Positions 24,834 to 35,125 of a stretch of DNA of 64,000 bases are shown one piece after another. The number at the start of each line of letters is the position of its first letter. Within the stretch, counting starts at the first letter, position 1. The DNA comes from Alteromonas macleodii (GTDB lineage: Bacteria; Pseudomonadota; Gammaproteobacteria; Enterobacterales; Alteromonadaceae), in contig NZ_LR812090.1 in assembly GCF_903772925.1 (NCBI RefSeq), forward strand, positions 1,508,333 to 1,572,332, read 5' to 3'. The notes below the pieces were generated by a model that was not told where the DNA came from, made no database searches, and saw only the letters and a program-made list of their open reading frames with translations. A program made the position numbers and the translations under genes.

Positions 24834-26762
24834 ATGGGTAGAATCATTGGTATCGACTTAGGTACAACGAATTCATGTGTCGCAGTTCTAGACGGCGACA
24901 AACCTCGCGTAATTGAAAACGCGGAAGGCGATCGTACAACCCCTTCAATCATCGCTTACACAAACGATGGTGAAACGCTTGTAGGTCAATCAGCGAAGCG
25001 TCAGGCGGTAACGAACCCTGAAAACACTTTATTCGCTATTAAGCGTCTAATTGGTCGTCGCTTCCAAGATAAAGAAGTTCAGCGCGATATCGACATCATG
25101 CCTTTCAAAATTGTAGGTGCTGATAACGGTGACGCATGGGTAGAAGCTAAAGGCGAAAAAATGGCGCCTCCTCAGGTTTCTGCTGAAGTACTGAAGAAAA
25201 TGAAGAAGACCGCTGAAGACTATCTTGGCGAAGAAGTAACTGGTGCAGTAATTACTGTTCCTGCTTACTTTAACGATTCTCAGCGTCAAGCAACTAAAGA
25301 TGCCGGTCGTATCGCGGGTCTTGAAGTTAAGCGTATTATCAACGAGCCAACTGCTGCTGCTCTTGCTTACGGCATGGACAAGAAGCAGGGCGATAACGTT
25401 GTTGCGGTATACGACTTAGGTGGTGGTACCTTCGATATCTCTATCATCGAAATTGACGAAGTAGATGGCGAGCACACGTTTGAAGTACTAGCAACTAACG
25501 GTGACACACACCTTGGTGGTGAAGACTTCGATAACCGTGTTATCAACTACTTAGTTGAAGAGTTCAAGAAAGATCAAGGCATCGACCTTCGTAAAGACCC
25601 GCTAGCTATGCAGCGTCTTAAAGAAGCAGGCGAAAAAGCGAAAATTGAACTTTCTTCTTCACAACAGACTGAAGTTAACCTGCCTTACATCACGGCTGAT
25701 GCGACAGGTCCTAAGCACTTAGCCATTAAGCTTACTCGTGCAAAACTTGAGTCTTTGGTTGAAGACCTAGTGAAAAACTCGCTTAATCCACTTAAGCAAG
25801 CACTAGCTGATTCAGACCTATCGGTAGGCGACATCAACGACATCATCCTTGTTGGTGGTCAAACGCGTATGCCGCTAGTACAGAAGTATGTAAGTGAGTT
25901 CTTTGGCAAAGAGCCACGTAAAGACGTTAACCCTGATGAAGCAGTTGCAGTAGGTGCAGCAATTCAAGGTGGTGTACTTTCTGGTGACGTTAAAGACGTA
26001 CTACTTCTTGACGTTACGCCTCTGTCTCTAGGTATTGAGACAATGGGTGGTGTAATGACTGCGCTTATCGAGAAGAACACGACTATCCCAACTAAGAAGT
26101 CACAAACCTTCTCAACAGCGGAAGACAATCAGTCTGCGGTAACAGTACACGTACTACAGGGTGAGCGTAAGCAATCAAGCGGCAACAAGTCTCTTGGTCA
26201 GTTCAACCTTGAAGGTATTCGCCCAGCAGCGCGCGGTGTACCGCAAATCGAAGTTACCTTCGACCTAGATGCCGACGGTATCCTACACGTGTCTGCGAAA
26301 GATAAAGACACTGGTAAAGAGCAGAAGATCACTATCAAAGCTTCTTCAGGTCTAAGCGATGAAGAAGTAGAAAAAATGGTAGCAGACGCAGAAGCGAACA
26401 AAGAAGCCGATGCGAAGTTTGAAGAGCTAATTCAAGCGCGTAACCAAGCTGATGGCATGATCCACGCTACACGTAAGCAGCTTGAAGAAGTTGGCGATGC
26501 ACTAAGTGCAGAAGACAAAGCGCCAATTGAAGAAGCCCTTACTGCTCTTGAGACAGCGTCTAAAGGCGAAGACAAAGCAGAAATCGAAGCGAAAACGCAA
26601 GAACTTATTCAAGCGTCTAGCAAGCTGATGGAAGCGGCGCAAGCTCAACAAGCAGCTGCTGGTGGCGCAGAAGGCGCTGAGCAGCAAGCTTCTTCTGGTC
26701 AAGCAAACGACGACGTTGTTGACGCAGAATTTGAAGAAGTGAAAGACGACGACAAGAAGTAA
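24834..26762 (+). CDS. dnaK: Chaperone protein DnaK (Hsp70)
   Basis: This cytoplasmic ATP-dependent chaperone has 642 residues (E. coli 638). The nucleotide-binding domain shows [13 protein letters not shown] at the N-terminus, [16 protein letters not shown] and [13 protein letters not shown]. The substrate domain follows ([33 protein letters not shown]), then the helical lid. The C-terminal tail is rich in Ala, Gln and Gly and ends in an acidic [17 protein letters not shown]. Codon use looks biased toward highly expressed forms. It works with GrpE upstream and DnaJ downstream. Confidence 0.99.
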   Translation: MGRIIGIDLGTTNSCVAVLDGDKPRVIENAEGDRTTPSIIAYTNDGETLVGQSAKRQAVTNPENTLFAIKRLIGRRFQDKEVQRDIDIMPFKIVGADNGDAWVEAKGEKMAPPQVSAEVLKKMKKTAEDYLGEEVTGAVITVPAYFNDSQRQATKDAGRIAGLEVKRIINEPTAAALAYGMDKKQGDNVVAVYDLGGGTFDISIIEIDEVDGEHTFEVLATNGDTHLGGEDFDNRVINYLVEEFKKDQGIDLRKDPLAMQRLKEAGEKAKIELSSSQQTEVNLPYITADATGPKHLAIKLTRAKLESLVEDLVKNSLNPLKQALADSDLSVGDINDIILVGGQTRMPLVQKYVSEFFGKEPRKDVNPDEAVAVGAAIQGGVLSGDVKDVLLLDVTPLSLGIETMGGVMTALIEKNTTIPTKKSQTFSTAEDNQSAVTVHVLQGERKQSSGNKSLGQFNLEGIRPAARGVPQIEVTFDLDADGILHVSAKDKDTGKEQKITIKASSGLSDEEVEKMVADAEANKEADAKFEELIQARNQADGMIHATRKQLEEVGDALSAEDKAPIEEALTALETASKGEDKAEIEAKTQELIQASSKLMEAAQAQQAAAGGAEGAEQQASSGQANDDVVDAEFEEVKDDDKK

Positions 26763-26774
26763 ACTGTTGTGTCA

Positions 26775-26800
26775 GGCCCGTTAGTTCAAAGTAACGGGCC
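26775..26800 (+). terminator. Hairpin between dnaK and dnaJ
   Basis: A 9-bp stem, GGCCCGTTA with TAACGGGCC, encloses an 8-base loop 12 bp after dnaK. Only GTTTA follows. It probably acts as a partial terminator or an RNA-processing signal that lowers dnaJ relative to dnaK. Confidence 0.55.
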
Positions 26801-26992
26801 GTTTAAGCAGTTCAGGCGCATCAGGAATTTCTTGTTGCGCCTTTGTTGTGTAAATAACTTGGTGTAAATAGCTTGGTTTAAATGACCTAGCGTTCTTAAA
26901 AACCTAAACAGGTTATTTTCACAACAGTCAGTTGTATATTCGACGAGCATTACAAGCTTGTCGACAAAAAAAAAGTAGGATATGTAAACGAT

Positions 26993-28126
26993 ATGTCGAA
27001 ACGAGACTACTACGAAGTACTCGGGGTAGATAAAAGCGCGGGCGAACGTGAAATTAAAAAAGCGTACAAAAAGCTTGCGATGAAGTATCACCCTGACCGT
27101 ACGCAAGGCGATAAAGGCCTGGAAGATAAGTTTAAAGAAATCCAGGAAGCCTATGAAATTCTGTCAGATTCGCAGAAGCGTGCAGCATACGACCAATACG
27201 GCCACGCAGGTGTTGATCCAAACCGTGGTGGCGGCGGCTTCGGTGGTGGTGCCGACTTCGGCGATATCTTTGGCGATGTTTTTGGTGATATCTTTGGCGG
27301 CGGTGGTCGCGGTGGACGTCAGTCTCGCGCGCGCCAAGGTTCAGACCTTCGCTATAACTTAGAGCTAAGCCTTGAAGAAGCGGTTCGTGGCAAGAGCGTT
27401 GATATTCGCGTACCTACGCTGGTCGAGTGTGACGTGTGCGACGGTTCAGGTGCGAAAAAAGGTTCTTCACCTAAAACCTGTCCAACCTGTCACGGCAACG
27501 GTCAGGTTCAAATGCGCCAAGGTTTCTTCGCTGTACAACAAACGTGTCCGACATGTTCAGGCAAGGGCAAGATTATTGAAGATCCTTGTAACAGCTGTCA
27601 TGGCCATGGTCGTAAAGAGAAGACCAAGACCCTTAACGTTAAGATTCCTGCAGGCGTAGACACAGGAGACCGTATTCGTCTTTCTGGTGAAGGTGAAGCG
27701 GGCGAGAATGGTGCACCAGCAGGTGACTTGTACGTTCAAGTACACGTTCGTGAACACGATATCTTCCAGCGCGACGGCAACAACCTGTACTGCGAAGTAC
27801 CGCTAAGCTTTACAACAGCAGCCCTTGGTGGCGAACTTGAAGTCCCTACCTTGGACGGTAAGGTTAAGCTGAAAATTAGTGCTGAAACGCAGACTGGCCG
27901 TATGTTCCGTTTACGCGGCAAAGGCGTTAAATCTGTACGCAGTGGTGCTATGGGTGATCTGATGTGTAAGGTTGTGGTTGAAACACCAGTTAACCTATCA
28001 TCACGTCAAAAAGAGCTACTGCAAGAGCTAGAAGAGTCGATGGGCAAGGCGTCAAGCAAGCACAGTCCAAAGGCGCAAGGTTTCTTCGATGGCGTGAAGA
28101 AATTCTTTGACGACTTAACTAACTAG
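26993..28126 (+). CDS. dnaJ: Chaperone protein DnaJ (Hsp40)
   Basis: The co-chaperone stimulates DnaK ATPase and delivers substrates. The 377-residue protein has the J domain with HPD at 33-35, then a Gly/Phe-rich linker with repeated [15 protein letters not shown]. Four zinc motifs follow ([32 protein letters not shown]), then the C-terminal peptide-binding domains. All functional elements of a type I DnaJ are present. It is preceded by a 230-bp gap with a hairpin, and a clear terminator follows it. Confidence 0.98.
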   Translation: MSKRDYYEVLGVDKSAGEREIKKAYKKLAMKYHPDRTQGDKGLEDKFKEIQEAYEILSDSQKRAAYDQYGHAGVDPNRGGGGFGGGADFGDIFGDVFGDIFGGGGRGGRQSRARQGSDLRYNLELSLEEAVRGKSVDIRVPTLVECDVCDGSGAKKGSSPKTCPTCHGNGQVQMRQGFFAVQQTCPTCSGKGKIIEDPCNSCHGHGRKEKTKTLNVKIPAGVDTGDRIRLSGEGEAGENGAPAGDLYVQVHVREHDIFQRDGNNLYCEVPLSFTTAALGGELEVPTLDGKVKLKISAETQTGRMFRLRGKGVKSVRSGAMGDLMCKVVVETPVNLSSRQKELLQELEESMGKASSKHSPKAQGFFDGVKKFFDDLTN

Positions 28127-28147
28127 TTCGTCACTTATTTAAGTATC

Positions 28148-28173
28148 AAAGCCCTCCTTGAGAGGGCTTTTTT
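28148..28173 (+). terminator. Intrinsic terminator of dnaJ
   Basis: A 9-bp stem, AAAGCCCTC with GAGGGCTTT, closes a 5-base loop and continues into a T-run. It lies 22 bp past the dnaJ stop. Confidence 0.92.
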
Positions 28174-28242
28174 GTATCTGAGTATATATTTACTACCTCT
28201 GCAACTTGTTACGACAGTTTCACTTGTAAACGAAATAACTTT

Positions 28243-28430
28243 GAGTGACTGTCCGAAACTGTACTTTATGAGAGTAGGGTGAGTGACTGTCCGAAACTGT
28301 ACTTTATGAGAGTAGGGTGAGTGACTGTCCGAAACTGTTATGAGTGTCTGTCCGAAACTGTACTTTATAAGAGTAGGGCGAGTGACTGTCCAAACCTGTA
28401 CTTTGTAAAGGTGAAGTAAGTGGGTGCCCC
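28243..28430. repeat. 38-bp direct tandem repeat array, about five copies
   Basis: Units begin at 28243, 28281, 28319, 28342 and 28380, with a degenerate further start near 28418. The first three are nearly identical. The unit at 28319 lacks about 15 bp, which gives the 23-bp step, and the last units are diverged. Each unit begins GAGTG-NN-TGTCC followed by AAACTGTAC, the same core found in the 51-bp array at 2-129. There are no unrelated spacers and no open reading frame across it. It occupies the dnaJ-cytochrome c' gap. The rest of that gap (28431-28626) shows only probable promoter sequence. Confidence 0.88.
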
Positions 28431-28626
28431 TTTATCATTCGTCCCTCTGTTAGGCGAATATTTGTTAAAACCAAGGTTACGCGCGGCTAATCCCTTGAAA
28501 GCGTTTGTTCACCGTTAAATTTCTTGCGCTAAAACGAACTATTCGTCACGATAGGCTTATAAGTAAAAGGTAAAATATCTGCATACGCAAAAGTAGATAA
28601 CCGGTAATTAAAAAAAGGGAACAGGC

Positions 28627-29109
28627 ATGAAACTATTCAATAAAGCGATGATCGTAGCAGCTACCGTTGGCGCAGTGATTTCAGGTTCAGCGTTAGCTGA
28701 GGTAACGGAAGCTTCTTCTGAAAAACACGCTAAAGCAGCAACTCAGTACCGCCAAGCGGTTTTTCAATTAGTTCGCAGTAACATGGGCCCGTTGGGTGGT
28801 ATGGCAAAAGGCGCGCTTCCATTCGATGAAAGCGTAATGCAAACCAACGCTGTACGTCTTGAGCAACTTGCTGACATGATGGGCGACTATTTAGCTGTCG
28901 ATACGCGTAAATTTGACGTAGAGACTGGTGCGAAAGATGAAATTTGGGAAAACTTCTCAGATGTAGAAAAGAAAGTGATGGCACTTAAAACGGCCGCACA
29001 AGGTCTACAGGCTGCAGTAGATGCAGGTGATGAGAGCGCGTATCGCGGAGCTATCGGTAAAATCGGTGCAAGCTGTAAGTCTTGCCACGATGACTATAAA
29101 AAAGACTAA
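28627..29109 (+). CDS. Cytochrome c' family (CytC-556/c-prime) periplasmic protein
   Basis: This 160-residue class II cytochrome c has a Sec signal peptide (FNKAMIVAATVGAVISGSALA, cleavage near residue 24) and the haem-attachment site at the C-terminus: Cys150, Cys153 and His154 in CKSCHDDYKKD. A four-helix bundle is expected in between. The family binds small gases such as NO or serves as an electron carrier. No specific partner is adjacent, although a cytochrome b561 gene lies 5 kb downstream. An AAGGGAACAGGC purine-rich site precedes the ATG. Confidence 0.9.
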   Translation: MKLFNKAMIVAATVGAVISGSALAEVTEASSEKHAKAATQYRQAVFQLVRSNMGPLGGMAKGALPFDESVMQTNAVRLEQLADMMGDYLAVDTRKFDVETGAKDEIWENFSDVEKKVMALKTAAQGLQAAVDAGDESAYRGAIGKIGASCKSCHDDYKKD

Positions 29110-29563
29110 ATTTTAGGTGCTGTTGAGGTCAGTGTTCCACCTCTACTCAACAGCACTGCCTCTTCCAGCCCCCAATCTTTTAATAGTCGTGCTCATACTT
29201 GCTAATATTCTAATTATTGTTTTATAAAACTGCGACAAGTAGCAGACGCCAGTTATCACACTATTCCCTTCCATCTCATCAGTTTAATCGAATTTACATA
29301 TGCACTATTTATAATTTGCTGGAAATTTGAACAGATTTTGTCTATGTTATGTAAATAAAATATGGACGTAATAATAACCTATATTCACAATAAGTATCTT
29401 ACCTACGAATGCACTTAAAAAAGCATTTTTGAAAAAAGGTAACGTGTCACTGTTGGAAAATAACGCAGCGTTAAAGCGTAAGACAACACTCCACCTACCC
29501 GTTTAAAGCAATGGAGGAGGCGCTTTTGTATGCGAGTTTTATTGTTTTCGAGGAACTGATTAG
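29110..29563. other. Intergenic leader of the EAL gene with hairpins, no gene seen
   Basis: Just past the cytochrome stop is an 11-bp inverted repeat (29117-29127 with 29146-29156), probably a terminator although no T-run follows. The stretch 29430-29530 before the GGDEF/EAL gene is base-pair rich, with CTCCA at 29489-29493 able to pair with TGGAG at 29512-29516. I compared it with the cyclic-di-GMP-I riboswitch and found no match to its conserved tetraloop-receptor block. No protein-coding gene is supported here. Confidence 0.4.
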
Positions 29564-32134
29564 ATGGATTTACGCAGTGAGCGTATGCTTTCCACAATGC
29601 GCACAACGCAAAATAGTATTTCTGCGTTATTGACTGAAAGCAGGAGTAAAATAGATTCACCGTGTATATTGTTGGTTTCAGTAAACCCGAATAGTGGTCG
29701 CGCCACCGTTATTGCAAGCGATAGTGAACACTCAGAAATCGAGTCACATCACATCGTTTTCCCGCCCCATACGCTACTCATGCTGCCTTTAACACCGATG
29801 AGCGCGCCATTACCTGTAAGAGAATTTACCTTACCCCAATCACTTCAGCATTTTCGTGAACAGTATGTCGTTGTGGCATCGGTGAAAGACATGCAAAATA
29901 ACGTGTTGGGGGTTGTGCTTACGTTCGTGAGAAATAGCAACTTAATGGGACATCAACATACCTACGTGGATATTCTGCGCCAGAAGGTGGAATTAAACTA
30001 CCTGTATGAGCTTGCCCGGCATCCCTATTCAGATAAGTTATCAGAGCAGTTGTCACTCCTTGAAGAGGTGAGTGCTATTTCAAAAGTGGGGGCGTGGCAA
30101 ATAGACAGGTTCACCGGCGCGTTTTCTTCAACTCAAGTCATGAAAAGCCTGCTGGGACTGCTACATTCCAAAAGCGTTAACCTACAAGATGTGCTCGAAG
30201 TTATTTCATTTGAAGACAGAGATAACCTTAAGCAACGAATTCTCAAAGCGATTAAAAAACAAAGACATTTTGCAAAGCATCTTACTATTACCGATAAACA
30301 AGGGCGAACTAAAAATATAAAGCTAACCGTATTTTTACAAGTTGAGCATCAAGCTAATTTGGGTTTAAAACTCACTCGCTTATATGGTGTTGTGCAGGAC
30401 GAAACGGAAACTCAGAGACTATCTGATTCGCAACACAATTATACAGACTATCTAGCAAGTATTTTAAACGGTGTTGATAGCGTGGTTCTCAGCATTGATA
30501 AGAATGGCACCATACTGTCGGCAAACGAACAAGTTGTTTCTGTATTGGGGTTTCAGCCGGAAGAGTTAATAGGGCAAGATATTAAACTTCTAGCGACAAA
30601 GGTTCAAAATAGTGATGTGCCATCCTACTTGTTAAATTTAGACGAAGGAGTTGCACGTTGCTCTGAGGTCGAGACCATAAACGAATGCATACGTCATAAA
30701 AATGGCAAGAGAATAGCGTGCGATGTAAGCTTAAAAGCATCCAAGGTACATAACCAAGACTTGGTCATTATAAGCATACGAAGCGTTTCAAACTTGCATT
30801 TTGAAGTAGACCGCTTTAAACAGTTAGCGCTAACTGACGCTTTGACTGGTCTATCGAACCTTTATCATTTCGAGCAATACCTTTTAGATAAAGCTGCATT
30901 GGCATCGTCTGAGGAGACGCTTTCTGTTTTTCTCCGAGTTAGCATAGTCAATGTTAAAGAGTATGAAGACGCATTTGGAGAACCCACGGTTGACTATATC
31001 CTTCGTATATTAGCTAGTCGCTTTGTTCGTACTTTTGAGGTTAATAGGCAACTTGACGTGAGGGTATTTAAATACGACCGCGGCAATTTTATTCTTCACT
31101 TAAACGATTTCTTTAAGGATGACCATTCGGCGAAAAATGCTGCCCAGCAATGTGTTCACTATCTCAGAGATAACGTGTTGGTTCCTATCACTTTACACAA
31201 TAGTTCACTGGTTATCGAAACCAAGACAGTTAGCTGTGCTATCCCACCAAAGCACTTTTCATATAAAAAAATAAAAGAGCTAATGTCTAGAAAGGCAATA
31301 AATGACGATATTGTTTATTTAAACGATGAGAAAGAGCACGTCTATTCACATATTAATAGCAGCGATATAGACCGCTATAACTATATAAAACATTCTTTAA
31401 ATAGAGCTATTGGTAACAATGAGTTATTCGTAGAGCTTCAGCCTCAATATTGTAGTAGAGGAAATCTAGTAAGCTCTGAAGTGTTGCTTAGATGGAACCA
31501 TCCTCACCTTGGCGTCGTTACGCCAGCAGAGTTCATTCCTATTGCCGAGCAGAACGATTTCATTGCGGATATTGGGTTATGGGTTTGTAATGAAGCCTGT
31601 AAATTATTAAGCGAATGCCGCGCGAAGAGTATAGACACTAAGCTATCAATTAATATTAGTGCGAAGCATTTAGCGCGCGCTGACTTTGTCAGCAAATTTG
31701 TAGCAATAGTGAATCGGTGGAGGGTGGCACACACGTGTCTAAAGCTTGAATTGACAGAAGGCGCATTGATAAAAGGCGTCAACATAATACAGCGTAGAGT
31801 TAAGGATTTAGCGCAGCAAGGTTTTAGTTTATCTATTGATGATTTTGGTATTGGTGATTCAAACCTTAACTCTTTGCAAGCGCTTCCAATCAATGAGCTC
31901 AAAGTCGATAAAGTTTTTATTGAAGCAATAGAAGATTCAAAAGAAAAAAACGTGTTTGTTACAAATATTTGCAACATGGCAAGGGCGTTGAAGCTCGATA
32001 CCGTGGCAGAAGGCATAGAAACCACAGGGCAATTAAACGAAGCAAAGGCTTGTGGATGTAGCGCATTCCAAGGCTATTATTTAGATAAGCCAATGAGCGT
32101 AACTGATTGGCGCAATAAGGTTGGCCACGCTTAG
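29564..32134 (+). CDS. PAS / degenerate GGDEF / EAL cyclic-di-GMP phosphodiesterase
   Basis: This cytoplasmic protein of 856 residues has no clear transmembrane segment. Two PAS-like regions (about 150-285 and 295-410) precede a GGDEF domain whose signature has decayed to YDRGNF (504-509), so cyclic-di-GMP synthesis is very unlikely. The EAL domain keeps its catalytic set: EVLLRW with Glu639, INISAKHL, LELTEGAL, DDFGIG, the Lys in LKVDK, AEGIE and FQGYYLDKP. It should therefore hydrolyse cyclic-di-GMP, the degenerate GGDEF perhaps sensing GTP. The N-terminal 150 residues are not recognised. The ATG follows GAGGAACTGATTAG. Confidence 0.88.
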   Translation: MDLRSERMLSTMRTTQNSISALLTESRSKIDSPCILLVSVNPNSGRATVIASDSEHSEIESHHIVFPPHTLLMLPLTPMSAPLPVREFTLPQSLQHFREQYVVVASVKDMQNNVLGVVLTFVRNSNLMGHQHTYVDILRQKVELNYLYELARHPYSDKLSEQLSLLEEVSAISKVGAWQIDRFTGAFSSTQVMKSLLGLLHSKSVNLQDVLEVISFEDRDNLKQRILKAIKKQRHFAKHLTITDKQGRTKNIKLTVFLQVEHQANLGLKLTRLYGVVQDETETQRLSDSQHNYTDYLASILNGVDSVVLSIDKNGTILSANEQVVSVLGFQPEELIGQDIKLLATKVQNSDVPSYLLNLDEGVARCSEVETINECIRHKNGKRIACDVSLKASKVHNQDLVIISIRSVSNLHFEVDRFKQLALTDALTGLSNLYHFEQYLLDKAALASSEETLSVFLRVSIVNVKEYEDAFGEPTVDYILRILASRFVRTFEVNRQLDVRVFKYDRGNFILHLNDFFKDDHSAKNAAQQCVHYLRDNVLVPITLHNSSLVIETKTVSCAIPPKHFSYKKIKELMSRKAINDDIVYLNDEKEHVYSHINSSDIDRYNYIKHSLNRAIGNNELFVELQPQYCSRGNLVSSEVLLRWNHPHLGVVTPAEFIPIAEQNDFIADIGLWVCNEACKLLSECRAKSIDTKLSINISAKHLARADFVSKFVAIVNRWRVAHTCLKLELTEGALIKGVNIIQRRVKDLAQQGFSLSIDDFGIGDSNLNSLQALPINELKVDKVFIEAIEDSKEKNVFVTNICNMARALKLDTVAEGIETTGQLNEAKACGCSAFQGYYLDKPMSVTDWRNKVGHA

Positions 32135-32341
32135 AACTAGTTATCAGTGAGGGATATTAAACAGCAAATACTTTCAACTCGATACGTATTTGGTTGCTCA
32201 CTCAAAATATTATACTGCACTTAAAAGTGTAATTATAATTTTAAATTAATGTAAATCAAATTGTTAACTGGTCTACGCCATAAGTCTTATAAGCAGGTCT
32301 GATTGAACTGAAGTAGGGTAGAGTTAAACCCTAATCAGGAC

Positions 32342-34252
32342 ATGGATATGACTTATAAAAATGAATACATTGCCTCTACTCAACATCCAGATGATTTTTG
32401 GTTGGAACAAGCTCGCAATATAGCGTGGTTTCAGAGCCCAGAGAAGGGATGCCAAAAAACAGATAGTGGCTACTATGACTGGTTTAGAGGAGGGCAGCTC
32501 AACACCAGTTACCTAGCGCTGGACCATCACGTTAACAATGGCCGTGGTGAAAAAACCGCACTTATCTACGACTCACCTGTTACGCAAACTACCCAGCATT
32601 TTACCTACAACGAACTACTTACTGATGTGGCACAGTTTGCTGGAGGCTTGTCTCGCCTAGGTGTTGAGAAAGGCGATCGCGTTATTATCTATATGCCAAT
32701 GATCCCTCAGGCGGCAATCGCAATGCTTGCATGTGCTCGATTAGGAGCGGTGCACTCGGTGGTATTTGGCGGTTTTGCAGCGAATGAGCTTGCTGTAAGA
32801 ATAGATGATGCGAAGCCAGTGGCTATTGTTACAGCGTCCTGCGGCATAGAGGGCAGTAAAGTTTTGCCCTATAAGCCCCTTGTAGATGAGGCGCTAAATA
32901 TATCAGAGCACAAGCCTAAGGCATGCATATTGTTTCAACGAGAACAATTAACTGCTGAATTAAATAAAGATACTGATTACGACTGGCATACTTTAGCTGA
33001 AAATAGCGAGCCTGCCTCTCCCGTCGCCGTCGATGCAACTGACCCTCTTTATATTCTTTATACTTCAGGTACAACGGGAAAGCCCAAAGGCGTTGTTCGA
33101 GATAACGGCGGTCATGCAGTCGCATTACACTACTCAATGGGCGCCGTATACGATACCAGTGAAGACGACGTATTCTGGGCTGCATCGGATGTCGGCTGGG
33201 TAGTCGGTCACTCTTATATTGTCTATGCACCGCTTATAAAAGGTGCAACCACTGTATTATACGAAGGTAAGCCCGTTGGTACGCCAGATGCTGGCGCGTT
33301 TTGGCGGATGATAGAAACTCACAAGGTAAATGTACTTTTTGCTGCACCCACCGCGTTTCGAGCAATTAGGAAAGCCGACCCCGAAGGGACGTTTTTATCA
33401 AAGTACGACACATCGAGTTTACGTACTTTGTTTATGGCGGGTGAACGGCTCGACCCGCCCACGTACTATTGGACAAGTGAGAAGGTGGGCGTACCCGTTA
33501 TCGATCATTGGTGGCAAACCGAGACTGGCTGGCCTATTTGCTCGAATCCAATGGGGCTTGAACCAATGAAGACAAAACCGGGTTCGTCCAGTGTGCCAAC
33601 ACCAGGCTTTAACGTTAAGGTGTTAAAAGGGCCCGATGCACCTCAAGCAATAGGCGAAAAGGGCGCTATTGCCATTCAATTACCACTTCCCCCAGGCTGC
33701 TTAACTACGATATGGCAAGATCATCAACGGTTTGTCGATGGCTACTTACGCGAATTTGAGGGGTATTATAGTACTGGTGACAACGGTTATGTGGATGAAG
33801 ACGGGTACGTATTCATTATGGGGCGCACCGATGATGTTATTAATGTTGCCGGTCACCGTTTGTCTACCGGTGAAATGGAAGAAGTGCTTGCGGCGCACCC
33901 AGATATTGCCGAGTGCAGTGTGATAGGAATTAATGATGCGTTGAAAGGACAACTACCGGTTGGGCTTGTCCTTCTAAAAGATGGTGTGAGTGTGGATGAA
34001 AAAGCGTTAGAGCAGGACTTAATTCAGCGAGTTCGCGATAAAATTGGCCCAGTAGCCTGTTTTAAGCGAGCAATAGTCGTGAATCGTTTACCGAAAACCC
34101 GGTCTGGTAAAATACTTCGAAAACTACTGCGTCAGATCGCCGCCAACGAAACTGTCGCCGTCCCTTCAACTATTGATGATCCGTCAAGCGTAGAAGAAAT
34201 AGAATCGATAATGCGAGATAAAGGATTAGTTCGTGAACCAGCTGCCATATGA
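32342..34252 (+). CDS. prpE: Propionyl-CoA synthetase type acyl-CoA synthetase
   Basis: This AMP-forming ligase converts short-chain acids (propionate, acetate) to acyl-CoA by way of an acyl-adenylate. The protein has 636 residues. The ATP motif YILYTSGTTGKPKGVVRD, the DVGWVVGHSYIVYAPL motif, the WWQTETGW motif, YYSTGDNGYVDEDGYVFIMGRTDDVINVAGHR and the adenylation lysine in PKTRSGKILRK are all present. The sequence fits PrpE/ACSS3 better than Acs. A second ATG at 32348 has AGGA at a better distance, so the true start may be two codons later. Such enzymes are targets of CrbSR-type control, and a CrbS-like kinase is encoded 8.5 kb upstream. The regulatory link is inferred. Confidence 0.9.
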   Translation: MDMTYKNEYIASTQHPDDFWLEQARNIAWFQSPEKGCQKTDSGYYDWFRGGQLNTSYLALDHHVNNGRGEKTALIYDSPVTQTTQHFTYNELLTDVAQFAGGLSRLGVEKGDRVIIYMPMIPQAAIAMLACARLGAVHSVVFGGFAANELAVRIDDAKPVAIVTASCGIEGSKVLPYKPLVDEALNISEHKPKACILFQREQLTAELNKDTDYDWHTLAENSEPASPVAVDATDPLYILYTSGTTGKPKGVVRDNGGHAVALHYSMGAVYDTSEDDVFWAASDVGWVVGHSYIVYAPLIKGATTVLYEGKPVGTPDAGAFWRMIETHKVNVLFAAPTAFRAIRKADPEGTFLSKYDTSSLRTLFMAGERLDPPTYYWTSEKVGVPVIDHWWQTETGWPICSNPMGLEPMKTKPGSSSVPTPGFNVKVLKGPDAPQAIGEKGAIAIQLPLPPGCLTTIWQDHQRFVDGYLREFEGYYSTGDNGYVDEDGYVFIMGRTDDVINVAGHRLSTGEMEEVLAAHPDIAECSVIGINDALKGQLPVGLVLLKDGVSVDEKALEQDLIQRVRDKIGPVACFKRAIVVNRLPKTRSGKILRKLLRQIAANETVAVPSTIDDPSSVEEIESIMRDKGLVREPAAI

Positions 34253-34322
34253 TGAAAACTAAGCGGGAAATAGGTAAAAGCGACAACGCTAAGCGTACTT
34301 TCTAACGATTTTTTCTTTAGAC

Positions 34323-34349
34323 AATAAAGGGGCTTCTCGCCCCTTTATT
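34323..34349. terminator. Bidirectional terminator between prpE and the cytochrome b gene
   Basis: An 11-bp perfect stem, AATAAAGGGGC with GCCCCTTTATT, has a TTCTC loop. A/T-rich arms on both sides allow it to serve prpE (plus) and the convergent cytochrome b gene (minus). Confidence 0.82.
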
Positions 34350-34423
34350 ATTGAAATAATGCGCCTGTTATAGCGCTACCATTCGTTAAGCTGTTAGTGC
34401 GTGACAAAAGGTTGTCGTGCAGC

Positions 34424-35125
34424 TCAATAGTAAAATTCGTTTACTTGTGGTTCTGGTGGATACACTTCAATTGCCACATAAACGAACGCCGCAGCGATAA
34501 GCGCCACAATAAGTGCGCGTAACAGACGAGAGTCCGCGATACCTGCGGTTTTGGGCTCTTTCAGCGAATCTTTACTACCGTGCACCATAGCGGGAACCAA
34601 TTTTTGTTTTTTATATACGCTGTAAAAAATAACTGCGCCTATGTGCAATGCGATGACATAAAGTAACGCATCAAATGCAAGATGGTGCAGAGTGTTCATC
34701 AAATCTAATGTTTCTTCACTGGCTAACTGTCGATAGGGGCCGTCTAAGAAAATATCGTCTGTCATGAATAGCCCAGAGATGGCTTGTATGGCCAACAGCG
34801 CCAGCATAACAATAACAAACCAGCCGCCTAGCGGGTTATGTCCAATAGCGGGCTCTGACTGTCTGTTAAAAAGCGTTTTTACATAGCTAAAAACCTTTTT
34901 AGGGCCAGTAACAAAGTTACTGAATCTAGCGTGTCGGGTACCAACTACTCCCCAAATTAGGCGGAAAACGATAAGAAATAAGGTGAAATACCCTATATAG
35001 AAGTGCCACTGGACTTTGTTTTCTAGCCATTCAACCGTGGCATATTGGGCTAATAGGCTCGCGACAATCAGCCAATGAAAAAGGCGGGTGGGTAGGTCCC
35101 AAACAAGGGTTTTCTGCATCTTCAT
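34424..35125 (-). CDS. Cytochrome b561-family membrane protein
   Basis: This is a diheme-type cytochrome b (Ni/Fe-hydrogenase b-subunit family) of 233 residues with about five hydrophobic segments. The N-terminal WDLPTRLFHWLIV contains a haem-ligand histidine, HFYIGYFTLFLIVFRLIWGVVGTRHARF follows, and LHHLAFDALLYVIALHIGAVIFYSVYKK provides further His ligands. It likely passes electrons between the quinone pool and a periplasmic c-type cytochrome. The cytochrome c' at 28627 is a possible partner by proximity only. Confidence 0.88.
   Translation of the reverse strand: MKMQKTLVWDLPTRLFHWLIVASLLAQYATVEWLENKVQWHFYIGYFTLFLIVFRLIWGVVGTRHARFSNFVTGPKKVFSYVKTLFNRQSEPAIGHNPLGGWFVIVMLALLAIQAISGLFMTDDIFLDGPYRQLASEETLDLMNTLHHLAFDALLYVIALHIGAVIFYSVYKKQKLVPAMVHGSKDSLKEPKTAGIADSRLLRALIVALIAAAFVYVAIEVYPPEPQVNEFYY

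Noticed and set aside
29430-29530. Cyclic-di-GMP-I riboswitch before the EAL gene
   Set aside because: The conserved blocks of the aptamer, including the tetraloop-receptor pair, are not present. Only general pairing potential is seen.
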